Source: Glandiceps talaboti (Eukaryota > Hemichordata > Enteropneusta > Spengelidae). From it: a stretch of 64,000 nt of DNA. The stretch is from the NCBI RefSeq assembly GCF_964340395.1, contig NC_135553.1:5286001-5350000 (forward strand), in the 5' to 3' direction. Below the pieces are notes generated by a model. That model was given only the letters and a program-made list of their open reading frames with translations, did no database searches and was not told the origin of the DNA. How positions within the stretch are numbered: the stretch's first letter is position 1; each line of letters begins with the position of its first letter. Made by a program: the position numbers and the translations under genes. Positions 10,207 through 21,721 of this stretch are shown here, piece after piece.

Positions 10207-12321
10207 ATGGCATGCATGAGTGTGGGTATGTGGGGTTTGCATGTCATTGTGTGTGCGTGTGTCTCTATGTGTACAAATGTATATGTGTGGAGTGTGGGTA
10301 CATATGTGTGGGTTGGTGCTGTGTGTGTGTGTATGTGTATGTGTGTGAGTGACTGATAATTTCACCAAGATCTACTTTCCATTTCATGAGTTCAATAAAG
10401 TATGTATTTTATTTGAATGGCAATTCAGCTTTGCAAATATACATGTTAGTAATGAAAATAGATCTCAAATCTTTCTGAAACTCTTCAAATTGAAATCTCT
10501 TATGAGTTAAAATTTCACCTGTAGATGTCATGATTGTAATGTATTCTATAAATGATTGAAACAACAGTTTACATTGAAATAATGTTATTAACATTTTACC
10601 TAAAATCCTACTACAATATGTAAACTAAACTGTGGCATTTCATATCAATCAATCAATAAACCATTTTAACAATAACATCAACTGTATTAAATTAAGCATA
10701 AAGTTGATGTTCGAATATGAAGAAGTTTTGGACATTTTCTTCAAGTGTCTATAATAGTACAGGAGGTATTTTTGTTGTCATCAAATACAGAGAGAATTTC
10801 ACTTACTTGGGTTTGTTAAATCCCACACCTTGAAGTCATCAAGACCACAAGTGATCAAAACACGTTCCCTAGACAAAAAAAAGAAATAAGTATTTACTAA
10901 GCATTGCTACATGTACCACTACAATATTAGCTGTCTGTCAAATATCATAGGGGACACACAAGTCCAGGAAATAGATGTATTTTCATAATTATATTTTTGT
11001 TCTGGAGAGTCATTTCATGATTTCACATCACATAAATTTTGCATGATTACCAAGACACAACAAATTGACTCTGTTTCACCTCCATTGTTTTCACACTGAT
11101 CCACCATTGCATCATTGGACTTATGCAAATTTATGAGATGAACACTGAATGTTCATGACTTTATGATTTGATTTGATTTTATTTGGCAAAAAAATATTCA
11201 GGAAACCACAAAACAAAAACGGAAATAACACTACAGCTTTCACAAACAAACAAATACAGCACGGAATACCTTTGCCGAGGATAACTCAAAAAAGTTTTAA
11301 CAACTTATTTCCATTGTGGTCCTCCCACACCAAACATTACATAGCATAAAAAACAACGAAAAAGCAGTACTTTATATCTTAGTGTACTACTAAAGTTGAC
11401 TGTTGGTGCACAAGCATTCCTTTTATGAATACTGATCTGTGATATACTGACTATTTGGCAATGGATAAACAAGAGATGAAGAGATGGACATACAGTACAG
11501 AACAATTAAACAACTTTACTAGCCTTGCTATCTATTACAGAATACAAATAATATACTTACATAAGTAAACTAAAGGTTACCAGGTGGTAGGATTCTTCAT
11601 GAAGTCCTGGATTCTGTAGGGCATACATGCTTTGGAATGGCTGTACATTAAAAACCTCTCGTGTGAATCCAAGATTACACTGGAGCAGGAGATCTTCGTA
11701 CAACTCCTTGATTTTGTGTGGCTGAAGAATTAATGGATATGATGTCAAGGTGAAATGTGCACTGGTTTGCAGGTTTTGAATTTGTCACTTACTACATGCC
11801 TCAATAGGCATATGTTATGTGTACAGCCCATTTCAAGCTACCATTCATCGGCTGTTTGATACAACCATGTAAAAACCAATAAGAAACTGCATATTCTACA
11901 CTAGATAGGAAGATTACAATGTCTAACTCTTGTGACATTTATCTATTGTACAATAAACCATTTAAATATACTGCTCTCGTATTTTGCAATCTAAGACTAA
12001 CCATCGATCTATTATCTCAATAATAGATCCATGGACTAACCAGATTTAAATCACAACATTCTTGAACATTTGAAGACATACATGTATGTGTAGTCCCCAA
12101 CATCAATGTGCTGTTAGCTGAATTCATACTTTAATAACTACATGTACTGAATAAAAAATAAAAATATCTAAGAAACTGTATGTCTATGATTAAAGTAGTA
12201 GTACTGTCCATACCTGTGGTTTCGCTACGTCATCTTCTGTATAGTGTTTACCAGGGAAGAATTCCTCAAGGTGAGCCACAATTTCAGGTACACTAAGGGA
12301 TGGAAACTCAAAACGAGACAT
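5583..12321 (-). CDS. NUF2: NUF2, kinetochore NDC80-complex component (11 coding exons)
   Basis: NUF2 is the partner of NDC80/HEC1 in the NDC80 complex that links kinetochores to spindle microtubules. Coding exons in transcript order: 12214-12321, 11561-11721, 10807-10868, 9911-10008, 9537-9647, 9133-9252, 8173-8435, 7844-8035, 7199-7286, 6026-6103, 5583-5657. All have GT..AG borders and consistent phases, totalling 1356 bases, 451 aa (human 464). Residues 1 to about 150 form the calponin-homology head. It begins MSRFEFPSLSVPEIVAHL and contains the near-diagnostic block KPKRTARFLSGLINF (human KAKRTARFLSGIINF). The rest is heptad-rich coiled coil with VQSPEKMKNDI (human VDSPEKLKNYK). The start is the first ATG after a splice acceptor at 12325-12326. 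The gene is complete with no broken frame. A minisatellite fills part of intron 10 and a repeat spans its stop codon. Confidence 0.93.
5895..6010 (+). repeat. Possible LINE/SINE 3'-tail fragment in NUF2 intron 10
   Basis: The stretch with GAGATATGACGTAGAG, ACGGGACAGATGGACAG and TATAGTCCCC...GGTCGGGGAGACTT resembles the conserved 3' tail of dispersed retroelements common in marine invertebrate genomes (acggacagacggac ... tatagtcccc pattern). It ends about 15 bases before exon 10 of NUF2. Identification is from general resemblance only. Confidence 0.4.
6490..6976. repeat. 31-bp minisatellite, about 16 units (NUF2 intron 10)
   Basis: The unit TTAACCTTGCTGGAATGTG followed by TTATAGTACATA repeats every 31 bases without a gap. 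Variation is limited to a few positions: C/T in TTGCTGG, AT/CT in TTATAG/TTACTG, and occasional TTCACC. The high identity suggests recent array expansion and probable length polymorphism. The array lies between coding exons 9 and 10 of NUF2. Confidence 0.95.
7566..7768. repeat. 100-bp tandem duplication in NUF2 intron 8
   Basis: A segment beginning ATATTTTTCTTCATTTACTT and ending AAGGCCCCTTAGGTCAC occurs twice head to tail, starting at about 7570 and 7670, with almost no differences. It is a recent local duplication in the intron between coding exons 8 and 9. Confidence 0.9.
9731..9776. repeat. (CA)n microsatellite
   Basis: About 23 uninterrupted CA units in the NUF2 intron between coding exons 4 and 5. 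Confidence 0.97.
10121..10352. repeat. (GT)n microsatellite with degenerate TG-rich flank
   Basis: A pure GT run from about 10131 to 10204 is followed by 150 bases of degenerate TG/TATG sequence, in NUF2 intron 3. Open frames of Cys-Val or His-Thr repeats here are artefacts of the repeat. Confidence 0.95.
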
Positions 12322-12865
12322 TTTCTGTGACAGGTAAAAGAAAAAGTAAATATTAGGAGTTGTGTGTTATGAAAAATACAATTTATTTTCACATACATGT
12401 ACCACTGCTAGTGGTGGTAGCCATCAGTGGGCAGGGCTTTCAGGGTTTTAAAAACCACAAGACAACACAAATGATACAATAATGTCAATATGTGTCTTCC
12501 TGACTCTCATGTACTAGTCGTTTTTTTACCAATGAATCCCATGTGAGGGCACTTTAGTCTAAGTACCTCATTAGTATGATATGGTGCAGATGTTTTACTG
12601 TAAAACATGGTGCTACAATGTTTCTCTACACTGAGTATGCTATCAAATTGCCTGTTTGAGAATAAGTAGCAACTGTGATCGATCAAAAATATATTTGTTA
12701 AAATTGAAAATTTCTATTCAGTTCAAAAATTTCTTGAAAGCGAACCCTAAATTTGTGATGATGTCTTGTCATAAACACATGTACCTGGGAATTTGACATT
12801 GTAGCTAGTTTCTGCACTTGCAGCACAATTCTTTTTAAACTCATACCCTGGAAAGCGAAAATCCT

Positions 12866-12892
12866 TCAGCCCCCCTCACCCCCCCCCCCCCC
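12866..12892. repeat. C-tract (poly-C on + strand)
   Basis: A CCCCTCAC segment runs into a run of about 15 C's, in the NUF2 5'UTR intron. The minus (sense) strand is G-rich; it is a single tract, not a four-run quadruplex motif. Confidence 0.7.
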
Positions 12893-13155
12893 ACGCGCGG
12901 TGTACAATAACATCAAACAGCAAAATATCTACCTTGCCTTCAAGACTTTACCATCAATCATGCTTGTGACATTTATATTGAACTAATATCAAATATATTA
13001 CTTTTCATCAATGATCGAGTTTGCTTCTTTCGTGATACGTAACTGGGCTAACCCCAGTCCACCACTTTACCACCAAATTGGTGGGCTGAGGCTAGGCTAA
13101 AAGAAATTTCGACAGTCGGCGATACAATATTATTATATTAGCTAGTACAAACGTA

Positions 13156-13261
13156 GTCCTGCTTACATGACGGTGCACGAGTCTGTATTACTGACTTGAC
13201 TCTAAGGGGGATAGACAATTGTCAGAATCGAGTCCCGAATTCCTCCGTATGCAAGCAGGAC
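13156..13261. mobile_element. 106-bp MITE-like element in the NUF2 5' intron
   Basis: Terminal inverted repeats GTCCTGCTTACAT (13156-13168) and ATGCAAGCAGGAC (13249-13261) match at 12 of 13 positions. Directly outside them are direct repeats TAGTACAAACGTA (13143-13155) and TAGTACAAACGCA (13262-13274), 12 of 13 identical, as expected for a target-site duplication. It has no coding capacity. It lies between the probable non-coding exon 1 and coding exon 1 of NUF2. A 13-bp duplication is longer than the 8-9 bp typical of hAT or Mutator-like elements, so the superfamily is unassigned. Confidence 0.6.
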
Positions 13262-13336
13262 TAGTACAAACGCAGTGACTGAGGGACATTCCAATTTCCT
13301 TGAACATAGTACAAGTAAAAAAAACTGACTACTCAC

Positions 13337-13500
13337 CAATTGATTGGACTTTACTGTTAGTGGAATAAGTTGAAAACGTTCGGATTGTTGAATAATAAGA
13401 GCTGACGTTATGATGACAACGACTAAATTTGTACACCGTCTTGTTTCTTTTTTGTATTTTGCGGGCGACCTCGTTTTGAAATGGTACGCATGCGCTCTTA
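13337..13500 (-). promoter_or_regulatory. NUF2: Probable NUF2 first (non-coding) exon and promoter with NRF1-like site
   Basis: On the minus strand a strong donor, CAATTG|GTGAGTAG, ends an exon at 13337. The matching acceptor is at 12325, three bases before the NUF2 ATG. Upstream, CGCATGCGC at 13487-13495 matches the core of the palindromic NRF1 motif. The local sequence is richer in CpG than its surroundings. The transcription start is not visible; I infer it lies near 13450-13550. Confidence 0.5.
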
Positions 13501-13559
13501 TCTCCTAAGAGCCCCCAGCGGCGAGAGTCCGAAACTATCAAGCTGTGGAGAAAGACGTT

Positions 13560-14650
13560 TGTTTGTTGTATACGGTTGATACTTTTGTTTTTATATGGCT
13601 CTGATCTGTTTTAAGTTGTGGAACGCCTCTTTTCTCATCGACGAATAAAGTACATTTCAACAAGACATTTTCAATTTACTTATACTGTCTTGTTTTATCT
13701 CTTAACCATTTATATAACAATTTGATCGAACTGGTTAAGAAGGCCGATAAACATCCAGTAGAAGAACAATTTCCCCTTTGCTTTCTTCTTTAAAGTAAGT
13801 TATGTATTTAATGGGGAAATGCTAATGGTGCTTACGTTGAAATTTGTACATGGATATTTCCAGTTACTAGAATTATGAAAAGTCTTGATGTCACTATTCG
13901 TAGTTGTGGTTAAAAATACTGGTATGACAGTACTAATAAGATAAGGTCATTTTGTTTTGACTAAAAGCAAATTGTCCATGTGTGGCACAGAATTGGTTGC
14001 ATTTATTTTTATTAATGTTCAGTAATAAAGCATCTAGTAACATGTTTGGTACAGTAAACATGTCTGATGCAAAGCATTCAAATATATTGTTTTCTTTATT
14101 TCTGCTTTGTTTTCCATTTAAAAAATCAACAAAGTCCGTGTTTAGCAATACATGTACTTCACATTTTCCATCAAACAATGGATTGGGTATACCATCACTA
14201 GGAGGAGGAGGAAGTCGTTTTCCTCCAATTCACAATACACAAGTCTAGCAATCCCCTCATTATACTGCCCTCAACAGCTTGTGAATAAGAACTTTATCTA
14301 CTAGTATCATGGACCTATGATTGAGGTAGTATCGATTCGCACTTGTCACTTGTTCTATAGACAAAATCACTCTCTGAAAGCACCTAAATATCTCAATGTT
14401 TAAGAAGTTGCCTTTAATATACCCTGTCTGATTTAATACTCAGAATGTTTACTTTCATATGGTCTTTTTTATCCATTTATTTGATTTCGTTATTTCTGAA
14501 TGTAATCTAGAGTTATTCTATAATGAGAAAATCAAAAAGTTACTGGGTTCATTTGGAGACTTAAGGGATATGTTTTAGGTACAGTAAAATTTCCAAATAT
14601 ATGTTGTTACTATAATGGTCTGAGTTGTGATATAAAATTAAGATAATAGT
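13560..14650. other. Gene-free stretch upstream of NUF2
   Basis: AT-rich intergenic DNA. The two facing open frames around 13.93-14.25 kb overlap each other on opposite strands, have no recognisable domain and no splice context, and are not called. Confidence 0.4.
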
Positions 14651-14804
14651 GAGTCTATACAAGAAAGATCCAGAAGAGCTTTTTTTTCTCTCTTTTTTAC
14701 TGGTATTGCCACACTTGATAACTTCTTTATTTTTTCACAAAAAAAAGTTACATGTTAATAGTATACTGACAGACATGAACACATACACAGACACCTACAG
14801 ATAC

Positions 14805-14915
14805 ATAGATCCATCCATCCATACAGCCCTTCATCAATCAATCCATCCATCCATACATACATACATCCATCCATCCATATCCTCCATCCATCCATCCATC
14901 CATCCATACATACAT

Positions 14916-14996
<81 letters not shown>

Positions 14997-15030
14997 TACA
15001 TACATACATACATACATACATACATACATA
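14805..15030. repeat. Compound microsatellite (ATCC)n-(CA)n-(CATA)n
   Basis: ATCC/ATAC tetranucleotides run from about 14805 to 14914, a pure CA run from 14917 to 14990, and CATA tetranucleotides from 14991 to 15030. A transposon has inserted in the CATA part, since the pattern resumes after 15301. Confidence 0.95.
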
Positions 15031-15301
15031 CAGGGGTGAACAAATCCACTGGTCCTGGGTCCGGGACTAGCGATTTTTTTGGGCGGACCACACAAATTTT
15101 ACCTCGTCTGGTCCATCGGACCAGTACCTTACTGTTAATAACTGTGTTAAAAAGTCGTCTGAATATTCAGATTCATAGGTAAGATTTAATGTTTCACATT
15201 AGCGGAACCTTGGACCACTAATTCTTTCAGCAGGACCACTGGATTTTTCTAAGGCACTGGTCCGGGGACCACCAGTTCACAAAATGATTTGTTCACCCCT
15301 G
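15031..15301. mobile_element. hAT-like MITE, 271 bp, inserted in a CATA microsatellite
   Basis: It has perfect 16-bp terminal inverted repeats, CAGGGGTGAACAAATC at 15031-15046 and GATTTGTTCACCCCTG at 15286-15301. The CAGGGGTG terminus is typical of hAT superfamily elements (Charlie/Tip100 type), which make 8-bp target duplications. The flanks are TACATACATA on the left and ACATACATAC on the right, so a duplication is compatible but cannot be resolved in repetitive sequence. The interior has further short inverted blocks (CTGGTCC/GGACCA) and no transposase frame, so it is non-autonomous. Confidence 0.8.
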
Positions 15302-16961
15302 ACATACATACCATATCAATGCAATCCATGATGACTATTCATTTCAATCAAAATCAAATAAACAACGAACTCCGACCTTTGAGATTAATGATATTTATTA
15401 CATTTATTTGTAATATACAGACTGGGGTTATAAAAATATAAACTACTCTGTATTGTACATATGTCTCTTTCTCACATACTAGTATCAATCATTCACACAT
15501 AAAACACAGCATGTGCTGTCCTATCTCAGTTATCTATCAGTATTAAACAGATATGGTAGATAAACAGAACAAACATGGGCAGATCTCAGACATCTCACAT
15601 ATGTGCACATACCACAACACATGGAATGACATTATTGGGTATGATCATACCACAGTTCTGCACGAAAAACACTGACGAGAATCATTACAATGGCATCCCA
15701 TAATTTTTACCCAACAGTAAAGTAAGTACTTATTTACCCACGTTAGAGTATGAAGTAGATATCAAATGTTAAATTTAAAGTAAGAACAGAAAACATTTCA
15801 TTTTTAAAGAGTTCACAAAGCTATGAGATATAAAACTACATATTTGCATTGTTGTTGAAACTACTTTGCCAAATTTAATGTCACAAATAGAACATTACCA
15901 TCAAGAGAACTTGTTTCACAAAGTACACAAGCTCATCAGGAGATTGTGTCCTTGGCTAGATCTCAGAAATATGCACCTCTTACTTATGTGATCACAATTA
16001 TGCACAAATAGTTTATTTATGAATATAATATACACATATTTATGTTTATGCCTAGCAGGTAATTATAAGTTATACAATTAAAAATAGAGCTTATGTATCA
16101 AGGGATAACAAATGTTTATCAGTAAAATTCAAAGTACATTATACCAATTATAAGGTCATGTCAAGGTCAAAGCGTAAGGATCAAAAGTTAGTATCTTTTA
16201 AAATGGTTACATATGTAGCCAAGATATATTTGTAATTTGAGTGTTAGACAACACTATCAAGCTGATGTAGAATTTATTGCAATGAACGCTAACCTTTGAC
16301 CCTTACAGACATGATGTACGCCAAACTTTGACTTTGCTGACCAAGATTCATGCTTTTAAATCCAGAAGCATGTCAAAATATTTTATTTGGTGTATGTATA
16401 TTTGGCTAAAATCATGCTACTTTCAATATTTTCTCTCTAATACACTCATAGATATATTTAATTAAAATAATGTAAGGTTACTGTAAGTACATTTGTTATT
16501 AAGTAAAAAACATACTAATACAACTTTTTAAAAAAAACAAGTGTCCTGTAACATCAGGTATGGAATGGCACAGATGAAAGTTGGACGGGATAATGAGAAT
16601 TTAAGATCAACATTGAACAGCTGTGGTTAGCTAACACAGACAAGGCTTTAAAAGTTGTCTGTAAATAACTGTTTAGTTTAGTGGCTGTCTGTGGCTTCAA
16701 ATCTCATCTTGAGATTCTAAGCCATGGATAAGACTAAGAACTGGTTATACATTATGGGATATAATTTGTGTAATATTGTAATATAATATAAACTGTTGGT
16801 CCACCAAACCAGTCTTGTTCATATTCATATCAATGTTACTACGAAAGTAAGGTAGAGACATAAAGTCAATCAGCCCACATTGTATCTCATTGGATCTACA
16901 AAACAACATCCTCATTTAGATTAGACAAGGAAGTGTAATACACTGTAACATTTGGCATGCC

Positions 16962-16966
<5 letters not shown>

Positions 16967-17011
<45 letters not shown>

Positions 17012-17092
17012 CACGCGTGTGTGTGTTTGCGTGCATGTGTGCGTGTGTGTGTGCGTGTGCGCGCGCGCGTGTGTGTGTGTGTGTGTGTGCAC

Positions 17093-17148
<56 letters not shown>
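16967..17148. repeat. (GT)n microsatellite with GC interruptions
   Basis: GT repeats are interrupted by GCGTGCACGCGTG- and GCGCGCGCG-type blocks, about 180 bases. The alternating purine-pyrimidine character, including CG steps, is typical of Z-DNA-prone sequence. Translated Cys-Val and His-Thr frames are artefacts. Confidence 0.95.
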
Positions 17149-17153
<5 letters not shown>

Positions 17154-18280
17154 TAAGAGCGTGTTCTCAGTGTCTTTATGATCTTTATGCAAATCATTTC
17201 AAAAGTCATTACAATAACACATAAAAAATATTATGTGGCCATATTGACTTTCTGAATACTACCTTCCCTTGTTGGTAATAAATGTCAGTTTGACAGAAAT
17301 ACCATTTCCATAATGCAACTACATATACCAAGGGGTTAAAGGCAAAATGATTACACTGACAAAATCTTTGGTGTAGAGAAATTTCTCAAAACAAGACATA
17401 TGCTATAAATTGACGACAAGTGATCTCTTTCAACACATGTTCAAATAACCACAGATATCAGAAAGTAAGATTCTATGAAAACAGATTTTCCTTTACAAAG
17501 GTTCAATTTATACTCACAGGGTCAAAGTATCTAGTCATTTCTTGGTGTCACATTACTGGTAAATAAAAAGTTTATATAAAATATATCCTAATTCATACAT
17601 CTCTACATATGTTAAAAACAATATGTGAAATAAACATTTATGGAAATGACAAATTTCTGGCAGGTTTGGTCAAAATATCCTTGGTTTAAGTTTTACTATG
17701 GCAGAAAGGATGAAATAACTGTATATAAATTCAAACCATAGAATTTCAAAATGATCTTTAGTGGCAAGTTTAAAGTTTATAAATTCCTGTAAGGACATAT
17801 ATCGCTAAAATGATGTTGTACGGTACATGGAGGCATAAAATTTGATAAAAATATCTCGTAAAAGAACTTTTGAAAAATACTATTAATATTATGGTTATAC
17901 CTTAGTCCTATGTCATTACATTACACAATAGCACACTTAGGCTTCATGGAACATTCTGGCTAGTCAAACCTTCTTTTACCTAACATGGTTAAAAACATAT
18001 ACTTTTTTTTCAAAAGTCATCACATTTTAATTCTTAATTGATTTCATACTGTCCCTATAATTACCTTTCAGGTCTACAATTCCAGATTATATAAAATATG
18101 ACAAATAAACTGGAGGATTTTGGAATTATAATTTGTAATTAGTAATATGAATGAGTTCTCAGGACAAAAAGTGCATTATACATTCATATTACATTTGTAT
18201 TATTACTAGTTGGTCTATACATGCATACATACATACATTTAGTGGTCCATTTTTTTATACAAAAGTACAGAAAGTTAAAA

Positions 18281-18518
18281 AAAAATCCATATTGCTAAGG
18301 TTTTGCTATCCTTGGATAAATGCATATAAAAATCATATGCACAATGATACATAACAGTTTTTAAAAATAAATTTTTTCAAACAAAATGTGAGATTTAAAA
18401 AAATCCATATTGCTAAGGTTTTGCTATAATCCATAGATAAATGCATACAAAAATCATATGCACAATGATACATAACAGTTTTTAAAAATTAATTTTTTTC
18501 AAACAAAATGTGAGATTT
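18281..18518. repeat. 118-bp tandem duplication
   Basis: TCCATATTGCTAAGG recurs at 18286 and 18404. The two 118-base units, both ending AAACAAAATGTGAGATTT, differ at only a few positions. There is no coding content. Confidence 0.9.
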
Positions 18519-18985
18519 GATAAAATTTATCACATCCTGGAATATGAATGTTGAATTCCTTGTGTGACCCTGTTATTGCTTCTTATGTTTACTCAATACC
18601 TGTGAAATTATAGAAAGGAATGGACATACTTGTATTGTAGTGTATATAAAGCTATACCTCCCTCACGGCATGTCTTTCTTTTGATTGGTCAAGAATGAGT
18701 CATTATGTACACCACATTACCATATTTTTCTCTTTATGAAATGACAAAGTGACAATTACATACATAATGGAGGTCATCTTGTTGTCAGCCCAGCTGACCC
18801 AACTTTACAACAAGTTCAGAAAGAGAACTTCTAGCACATACATTAATTTCCTCTAATTCTCTTCAGTATATCTGACAATTTCAGTTTCAATTTTTCTAGT
18901 TTGTTTAAAAAAATGTACAAAATATTTGCACATGAGCAAAGTGTGTTCTTACTGTATTCTGAGAGACAAAATTTATGGGTTAAAT

Positions 18986-19016
18986 CATAGACCCTCCCCA
19001 CCCAGGAGGGTCTATG
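18986..19016. repeat. Perfect 12-bp inverted repeat (hairpin)
   Basis: CATAGACCCTCC, a 7-base spacer CCACCCA, then GGAGGGTCTATG: a GC-containing perfect stem in an AT-rich background, about 575 bases 3' of the dehydrogenase stop. The stem is too short for a standard pre-miRNA on its own. Confidence 0.7.
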
Positions 19017-19472
19017 GTTAAATGGCAATGAAAAGTACTTTCTTGTACATACTTATTGTAGGGAATTACCAGTAGTAGACTCAGATCTAGACTGTATGAT
19101 ATGCTGTGATACTCCACCTGATGAGTGAGGGTGCCCTGTCATTACGTACCTTACAGAGCAACTCAATACTAGGATAAAAAAATTTTAAAAAAATAAATTT
19201 CAACTACTGGTTTCAAAATTTTTTCTGGCAGAAGTAAATCAAAATGACTAAAAATGACTAAATTTCAGAATTAAAATTTCGAGTAGCATATGTTTTGTGA
19301 CATTGCAAACTCTTGAACCAGAGACAAAAGGGCTGGCAGAACATCAATATTGACAAAATACAGTTTCATACTCCTTTCTTTTCAAATTTTTTTAAAAATT
19401 TGATTTGAGACATTTTTGGTTTGTTCATGGTGTCAGCATCAGTATTTACAGAATGATGCTGTTTAAATGAAT

Positions 19473-19478
19473 TTTATT
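19473..19478 (-). terminator. Candidate poly(A) signal of the 3-beta-HSD-like gene
   Basis: The minus strand reads AATAAA, about 113 bases past the TAA stop, a reasonable distance for a short 3'UTR. Not verified. Confidence 0.4.
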
Positions 19479-19590
19479 TTGATTTGAAATGAAAGGTAAA
19501 AATGTGTGATTTATGGCAGGTACCCATGAATGGCAAGGGATAAAACACGGGTATCTCTCATTCACATCATTTTTCTACCTCCTTGCAAGA

Positions 19591-21721
19591 CTAGATGTTT
19601 AACTTAGAGACATAATCCACAGTTCGTTCCATGGCTTCCTCCACACTGAAAGCTGGGCTGTACCCTAGATATCGCTTGGCTCCTCTGTAGCTGAAGTAAA
19701 TAGTTGTGCAAATGTAATGCAACACTTCTCTATTCATTGGGACATTCAACTTCACAAAGGGACTCAGAAACCATGCCAGGTATTCAATGAAAAAGGCAAC
19801 GAAATACATCATCCAATAAGGAAGATAGTAACGTGAAAGGCGATAACCTTTGACCTGAAGAAAAGGCTCTGCAAAGTCGGAGAGATTCTTCAGTTCTGTG
19901 TCATCACAGATGAAGTATGCTTGACCTGCAACATCATCTTGGATTGCTGGTTTCTTGAGCTGTTGTGCTGCTAATACATGAGCCCATGCAACATTTCCAA
20001 CATACGTTGCCTGGAAGAGCGCATCTTTGTTACCAATTCTAAGAAACACACCTCCTTGCTGCTTAGCAGCTTTGAGAAGTGGTGGCACAAGATGAACATC
20101 GCCCTCACCATAAATTGTCGTCGGCCGAATTGAGCATGTCCGTAATTTCTGACCATTGTCGAGGATGAGATTATTTGCTTTCAGGATAAGCTTCTCAGCT
20201 TCATACTTGGTACCAGCATAACCCTCGTACAGAAATTTGGATGGTATACCAATACTTGTTTCATCAGCGCCTTCAATTGGATCATATCCTAAGACAACAT
20301 CCTGTGTACTTGTATACACTAACCTGGTGACATTGTTGTCTATGCAGGCCTTCAGGACATTTTCACTGCCAGTAATGTTGATCGCTTTCAATTTTTCCAA
20401 ATCAGGTAGTGCAGATACATCAACGTAACCTACAAACAAACAAACATCAGAGAGATAATTTGTTTGAAATGATGAAGTGAGAATATCAAAAATGAAAATG
20501 GATAGGAATGGAACTGTTGTACAGTAACAGCCACACCATGATACTGTTGAAATAAAGGATATCACTTGCAATGTAACTATTGTGTTTTCATTCGCTTACT
20601 GTGTCACACATGAGTTGACAAAGTGAACACAGTAAAGTTGGCAGCAAAAGGCAAATGACCCTTCATTCATTCTAATAGCCTGGAATCTATGTGGATGGGG
20701 ATAAAACTTGATCACATACCTTTTTCAACAACTTTATGCAAACTTTACAGAATATCATCTACTTGACATGACATTGCAAAACCAAAGTACCTCTCTCTCT
20801 CACTCTCTCTGAGAAATTGTGAATTCAATTAAAACCGGTTTTCAATGAAGTCATGTTGTCAAAGTTTTTTTACTGACATAACGACAACACATTCAATTTC
20901 AACACAAACTACACTATATAATTGTGTATTTAGGTTTATGGTAAGATATGTTTTTTTACAGTTGAATTTTGATATTTCAGGAACTTTATCGCGAAATAAC
21001 ACATAATTACACACTACTTGTCACTTTTGGAATTCATTCATAAATTGTTCAAAAATGTTCTCATTCATAACTCTACTTTTCATATTTATATAATTATCTC
21101 TTCTTTTTCTAACAAACCAGTTTTAGCATAGACAGTGGAGAAGTTCAACTGTCTATGGTTTTAGCAGCTTTTATTTCTTCTCAAACATAGTCTGCTGGCA
21201 TTTTTAGTTGAGTCATATCTTTACCTTTTGTTTTGCACTTTTTCTAATGAGTGGAAATATTTAAAGAAAAAGTTGTCACAGTTTTAAGTCGCTAGACCTT
21301 TGTTTTCTTTTTGAGAGTTAAGGAATATTCTAATTGGCTCTATTGTTATTTTATTAAAAGACGCGCCTTCACGCACGCGAGTCATGTTTTAATTTGATAC
21401 AATCTATGAGGTACCATATCAAAACCTCACTGCTATGACATAGGTCATGATGTGAAACTCACCACATGTATGAATTACTGCATCAACATCTTTCGTTACT
21501 TTACGTACGTCTTCTAGTTTAGTAATGTCGCCACAATAATGAACCAACCTTGCGGTTGAATTGATAGGCTGCATTCCTTTAAACCAGTGAAACTCCCTTA
21601 TGTCGATTGTCCGAACTTCGGCGACGTTTTCACCCATCTCTAAGAGAACCTTCACGACATGCTGTCCAAGAAACCCCGCACCGCCTGTCACCAATAACAC
21701 ATCTCCATTTTCAGTCCCCAT
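19591..21721 (-). CDS. 3-beta-hydroxysteroid dehydrogenase/isomerase-like SDR (2 exons)
   Basis: Membrane-bound extended short-chain dehydrogenase of the 3-beta-HSD family (HSD3B1/2/7-like), NAD(P)-dependent oxidation of 3-beta-hydroxysteroids or sterol intermediates. Exons: 21463-21721 and 19591-20429, joined in phase 1 (CATACATGTG|GTGAGT to TTTGTAG|GTTACG), 365 aa; human HSD3B1 is 373. Seen: the Rossmann motif TGGAGFLG at residues 12-19, the catalytic Y157-A-G-T-K161, YTSTQDVV before it, RPTTIYGEGD, and YVGNVAWAH, which is strongly characteristic of 3-beta-HSDs. A hydrophobic segment near LPYWMMYFVAFFIEYLAWF corresponds to the membrane anchor of the family. The start is the first ATG in the exon and places the Rossmann fold at the N-terminus. 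It is head to head with PICK1. Exact substrate (pregnenolone, bile-acid sterol or C4-sterol) cannot be decided. Confidence 0.88.
21127..21157. repeat. 10-bp perfect inverted repeat in the dehydrogenase intron
   Basis: CATAGACAGT and ACTGTCTATG are separated by 11 bases, within the single intron of the 3-beta-HSD-like gene. Possible hairpin; no function evident. Confidence 0.6.

Larger units (their letters stand above)
15310..19470. other. Long gene-free stretch downstream of the 3-beta-HSD-like gene
   Basis: About 4.1 kb of AT-rich sequence with no convincing coding exon on either strand. It holds a GT microsatellite (16967-17148), a 118-bp tandem duplication (18281-18516) and a short perfect hairpin (18986-19016). 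Part may be 3'UTR of the dehydrogenase if its distal poly(A) sites are used. Confidence 0.5.

Noticed and set aside
10047-10368. Cys-Val and His-Thr repeat proteins
   Set aside because: They are translations of GT/CA microsatellites. The same holds at 14.75-15.10 kb and 16.90-17.22 kb.
13933-14248. Overlapping opposite-strand open frames of 81 and 88 residues
   Set aside because: They overlap each other antisense, show no motif and have no splice or promoter support.
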